Below, piece after piece: positions 61,827 through 64,000 of a DNA stretch of 64,000 nucleotides (positions are counted from its first letter, which is position 1; each line of letters starts with the position of its first letter). The notes under the pieces are model-generated. The model was given only the letters and a program-made list of their open reading frames with translations, made no database searches and was not told the origin of the DNA. Location of the stretch: NCBI GenBank assembly GCA_039810585.1, contig JBDHXF010000014.1, positions 1 through 64,000 on the forward strand, read 5' to 3'. Position numbers and translations under genes: made by a program. The stretch comes from JBBATK01 sp039810585. Lineage in GTDB: Bacteria; Bacteroidota; Ignavibacteria; Kapaibacteriales; NICIL-2.

Positions 61827-62070
61827 TCACACGTGAATTTTTATCGTAAGTCAAGCATTTTACGAGCACATTAGTAACACGCTCAGAAAAAACTGATAGT
61901 TCTCCGCATAAAGCAGCTGCATAATTCGCTGTTGTTTGCAGATCCAGATTAGATACTGTAATTCACGAGCCTAATATCTGAAACTACTGATTTCATTTCA
62001 CAGATGTGCCATAGCTCGAACATCAACATTGTGATACTGATGAGAAGAGTCGGATTTCGTGTTGAGTAGG
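61827..62070. other. intergenic region, no feature seen
   Basis: This 244-bp AT-rich gap lies between convergent genes. I found only weak inverted repeats and no clear terminator. Confidence 0.5.
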
Positions 62071-64000
62071 TCACTTCCGTTTTTTATCATCATGCATTAC
62101 GATCGGTACGGTTACCGTGTTGCCAATCGACTTCGGTTGCTCTTTTGTCAGATCAAAGCGTGGGCCATTCCACTTCAACTCTTCTTGGCAAGAACACGGC
62201 GGTTCGGTAGTGAAGCAGCCATGATCAAACACATACGAATGGACAACGAGCGAGTCCCATCGATTGAAATCCAGACTGAGAGCAGTGTCGACCGCATTTC
62301 TGGGAGCTGCTCCTCCAGCGCCGGTAAATTTTAGAGTTTTAATCGTTGATTTAATTGAGAATTTCAGATTATCGTGCTCGGAACTAATGGTGGTGTCTTT
62401 TTGCCGAATGTCAATCGATTGTCCGCGAATGAGCATAACAACCGATGCACTGTCGATCCAACGTAAAAACTCAGAAGGGGTTCGGGCTGAATCGGGCAGA
62501 GCTACTTTTCCTCTAGCCATAACTGTATTAAAGTTCCGTTTTTTTTGCAGACGAGCAAGGAAGTCACGATAGGAATAGTATGCACGAAGGTTCGATAACT
62601 TTACGTTGTCAGTTCCGGATAGGTCTTCATTCATCGCGACTTTGACTAGTTTCAGCTTTTCTGCCACACATCGAGATCCGCTATTGTTTAGTGTGTAATC
62701 TCCGACATACTGAATGGATGGTTCAAAGTAATGCGCCCGAAGAATCTTCCTTTTGTCGCTCCATGCAGTCAGATCTATCACGAATTTTCGTTTGGCTGCC
62801 TCAGTAGGAGGGAGGGTTGAGATATGTTCGAGAAAATCTTGCAAACTCTTGTCGACGACTGTTGCCAGACTGTCAAACGTAGCGTCGACCCGCCGAGCAA
62901 AGTACTTAAACATAGCAATTCTCTTATCGCGTAGAAGCGAGTCATTTCTGCCCCAATACTGGTTGTAGGGATGCAATTCTACAAACCTTCTGTCATTTGA
63001 TGTCCACGCAGATTCAGATCGCATTTGAGCGAGGACGTCATTGAGTTCCTGTACAGTATTCACATGCCAGAAGCAAGTCTGAAAATAGGGGATACCGAAC
63101 AGATTGAGATTGCTGACGTTTTGAGTTGGTTTGCACACATAGTTATAGACGGGTTCCAGGAAGACAGTGTCGTTCACGACACTATCGGGTTGGTCGAGTG
63201 ACCAGAGGTGAAAAACCGGGGAATTGTCTGTTATGTTTAAAACAGATCGACCTAGTTTTGTTGCGGTCATGTTAACTGTGTCGATAACGATTGTTGTGTC
63301 ACTCAACAAGCGATGCACTTGAATGGGTACGGAATCAATTCGTGCAGCAGTCGTGTCAAACCGTATCTTCTGAATTCGAGTGACTAGGTTAACGCGATTT
63401 GAATCGAAATGTATTGAGGAAACGGCTGAATGGGTGTCCGGTTTTGGAATCTCAAAGCACTGATCGTATGTCAAGCCGGTGACGAGCGACCGAGCTGAAT
63501 TATGCAGACGAGCAGTATTGACATGTTGTGTTTCTTGAATGATAGAGTAGCTTATGGCGCTATCGTAGCTAAGCGTGTCAGCTGTGATTTTTGGCGAAAA
63601 ATATGTTTTACGCATCACTGTATCGGTCACGCTGCGGCATGTGACCCTGGTTGTCTTGTCATATCCGATGTAGCGAGCAAGGGTTTGCTTTCCTGGAGTC
63701 TCACACGTGTGATGTAGACTTGAACCGCCAACAGCTTTGTAGATATGGCTGGGCGACATGTTAACCTCAAGATGTGTACCTCGAATACTATCAACTCGTC
63801 CGGTTGTTTGGTCAACAATCCGAAGGATTGGTTCTCGTATCGAGTCATTAGGCTTGGCGTGATTAACGAGAACCACTCTGTAGGTCATTTTCGGTGCTTT
63901 GCATTCACAGACACTTTGTTTTGGTAACTGCATTCGATAGAGATCGTAGCCACCTCTTGCTTTAATTCGGAAAGGATGCGAGCGTTGCGAGGAATCGATC
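62071..64000 (-). CDS. secreted or surface protein fragment with OmpA-like C-terminal region (5'-incomplete)
   Basis: At least 643 residues are encoded. The frame is open past the ATG at 63933 to the window end (HPFRIKARGGYDLYRM precedes it), so the true start is outside. The visible part has many Asp-Thr/Ser strands (DSIREPILRIVDQTTGRVDSI) and a C-terminal region with VIDLTAWSDKRKI and KLSNLRAYYSYRDFLARL. These correspond to VEVTGWTDPR and LLSQLRAYYTAVMFDRI in the PD40/OmpA-like protein at 8295-10421, suggesting a shared OmpA-like fold. The C-terminus is Lys-rich (HDDKKRK). Envelope function likely; details unknown. Confidence 0.7.
   Translation of the reverse strand, partial: IDSSQRSHPFRIKARGGYDLYRMQLPKQSVCECKAPKMTYRVVLVNHAKPNDSIREPILRIVDQTTGRVDSIRGTHLEVNMSPSHIYKAVGGSSLHHTCETPGKQTLARYIGYDKTTRVTCRSVTDTVMRKTYFSPKITADTLSYDSAISYSIIQETQHVNTARLHNSARSLVTGLTYDQCFEIPKPDTHSAVSSIHFDSNRVNLVTRIQKIRFDTTAARIDSVPIQVHRLLSDTTIVIDTVNMTATKLGRSVLNITDNSPVFHLWSLDQPDSVVNDTVFLEPVYNYVCKPTQNVSNLNLFGIPYFQTCFWHVNTVQELNDVLAQMRSESAWTSNDRRFVELHPYNQYWGRNDSLLRDKRIAMFKYFARRVDATFDSLATVVDKSLQDFLEHISTLPPTEAAKRKFVIDLTAWSDKRKILRAHYFEPSIQYVGDYTLNNSGSRCVAEKLKLVKVAMNEDLSGTDNVKLSNLRAYYSYRDFLARLQKKRNFNTVMARGKVALPDSARTPSEFLRWIDSASVVMLIRGQSIDIRQKDTTISSEHDNLKFSIKSTIKTLKFTGAGGAAPRNAVDTALSLDFNRWDSLVVHSYVFDHGCFTTEPPCSCQEELKWNGPRFDLTKEQPKSIGNTVTVPIVMHDDKKRK

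Noticed and set aside
1..64000. tRNA or rRNA genes
   Set aside because: I looked for T-loop and anticodon-stem patterns in the intergenic regions and found none that fold as a tRNA. A tRNAscan-SE run would settle it.

Overview
The window looks like chromosomal DNA of a Bacteroidota/Chlorobiota-type bacterium, possibly a Kapabacteria- or Ignavibacteria-like lineage. This is inferred from five secreted proteins with type IX secretion (T9SS) C-terminal sorting domains, a TTTG-N19-TAnnTTTG promoter in front of rpsF, many N-terminal lipoprotein signals and no dominance of strong Shine-Dalgarno sites. No rRNA, tRNA, CRISPR array, prophage or intact insertion sequence was recognised.

Layout. 1-630 is a gene-free repeat-rich stretch. 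631-7954 (minus) holds a secreted polysaccharide deacetylase, the GTPase ObgE, a 699-residue protein of unknown function, an anti-sigma-like protein with its ECF sigma factor, and RadA. 8295-13719 (minus) is a three-gene envelope cluster: beta-barrel protein, large lipoprotein, PD40/OmpA-like protein. 13908-18045 (plus) is a MacAB-like ABC system with an extra TPR lipoprotein. 18064-19407 is a T9SS cargo. 19602-25172 (minus) is a complete RND efflux operon (adaptor, pump, TolC). A TIGR01777 epimerase and rplI/rpsF follow on the minus strand. 27583-31846 (plus) is a tightly overlapping series: queF, queD, gltX, a lipoprotein and an orphan NtrC-type regulator. dtd, an SPFH/prohibitin-like protein, two large T9SS cargo proteins and holB come next.

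40670-42450 (minus) is an arsenic operon (arsR, arsM, arsC) with two matching palindromic operators. Beside it lies a truncated AAA ATPase remnant, then an ABC exporter. 45214-52302 encodes a 2,362-residue surface protein that joins autotransporter-type beta-helix repeats, HYR/Ig-like modules and a T9SS tail. 52690-59849 is a DUF4331 protein, a TPR protein and a TonB-dependent receptor, convergent with an ECF sigma/RskA-type anti-sigma pair. The last 4 kb contains two secreted proteins of unknown function, one cut by the window end.

The most unusual feature is a family of short palindromic elements: a GC-rich mini-hairpin whose stem sequence varies but stays complementary, next to a conserved AT-rich arm (TTCTTATTC, or GAATAAGAA on the other strand). 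At least eight copies lie between genes and inside four genes, in both orientations. Tandem repeats also straddle two stop codons, and a 23-bp-period array of palindromes lies upstream of holB.
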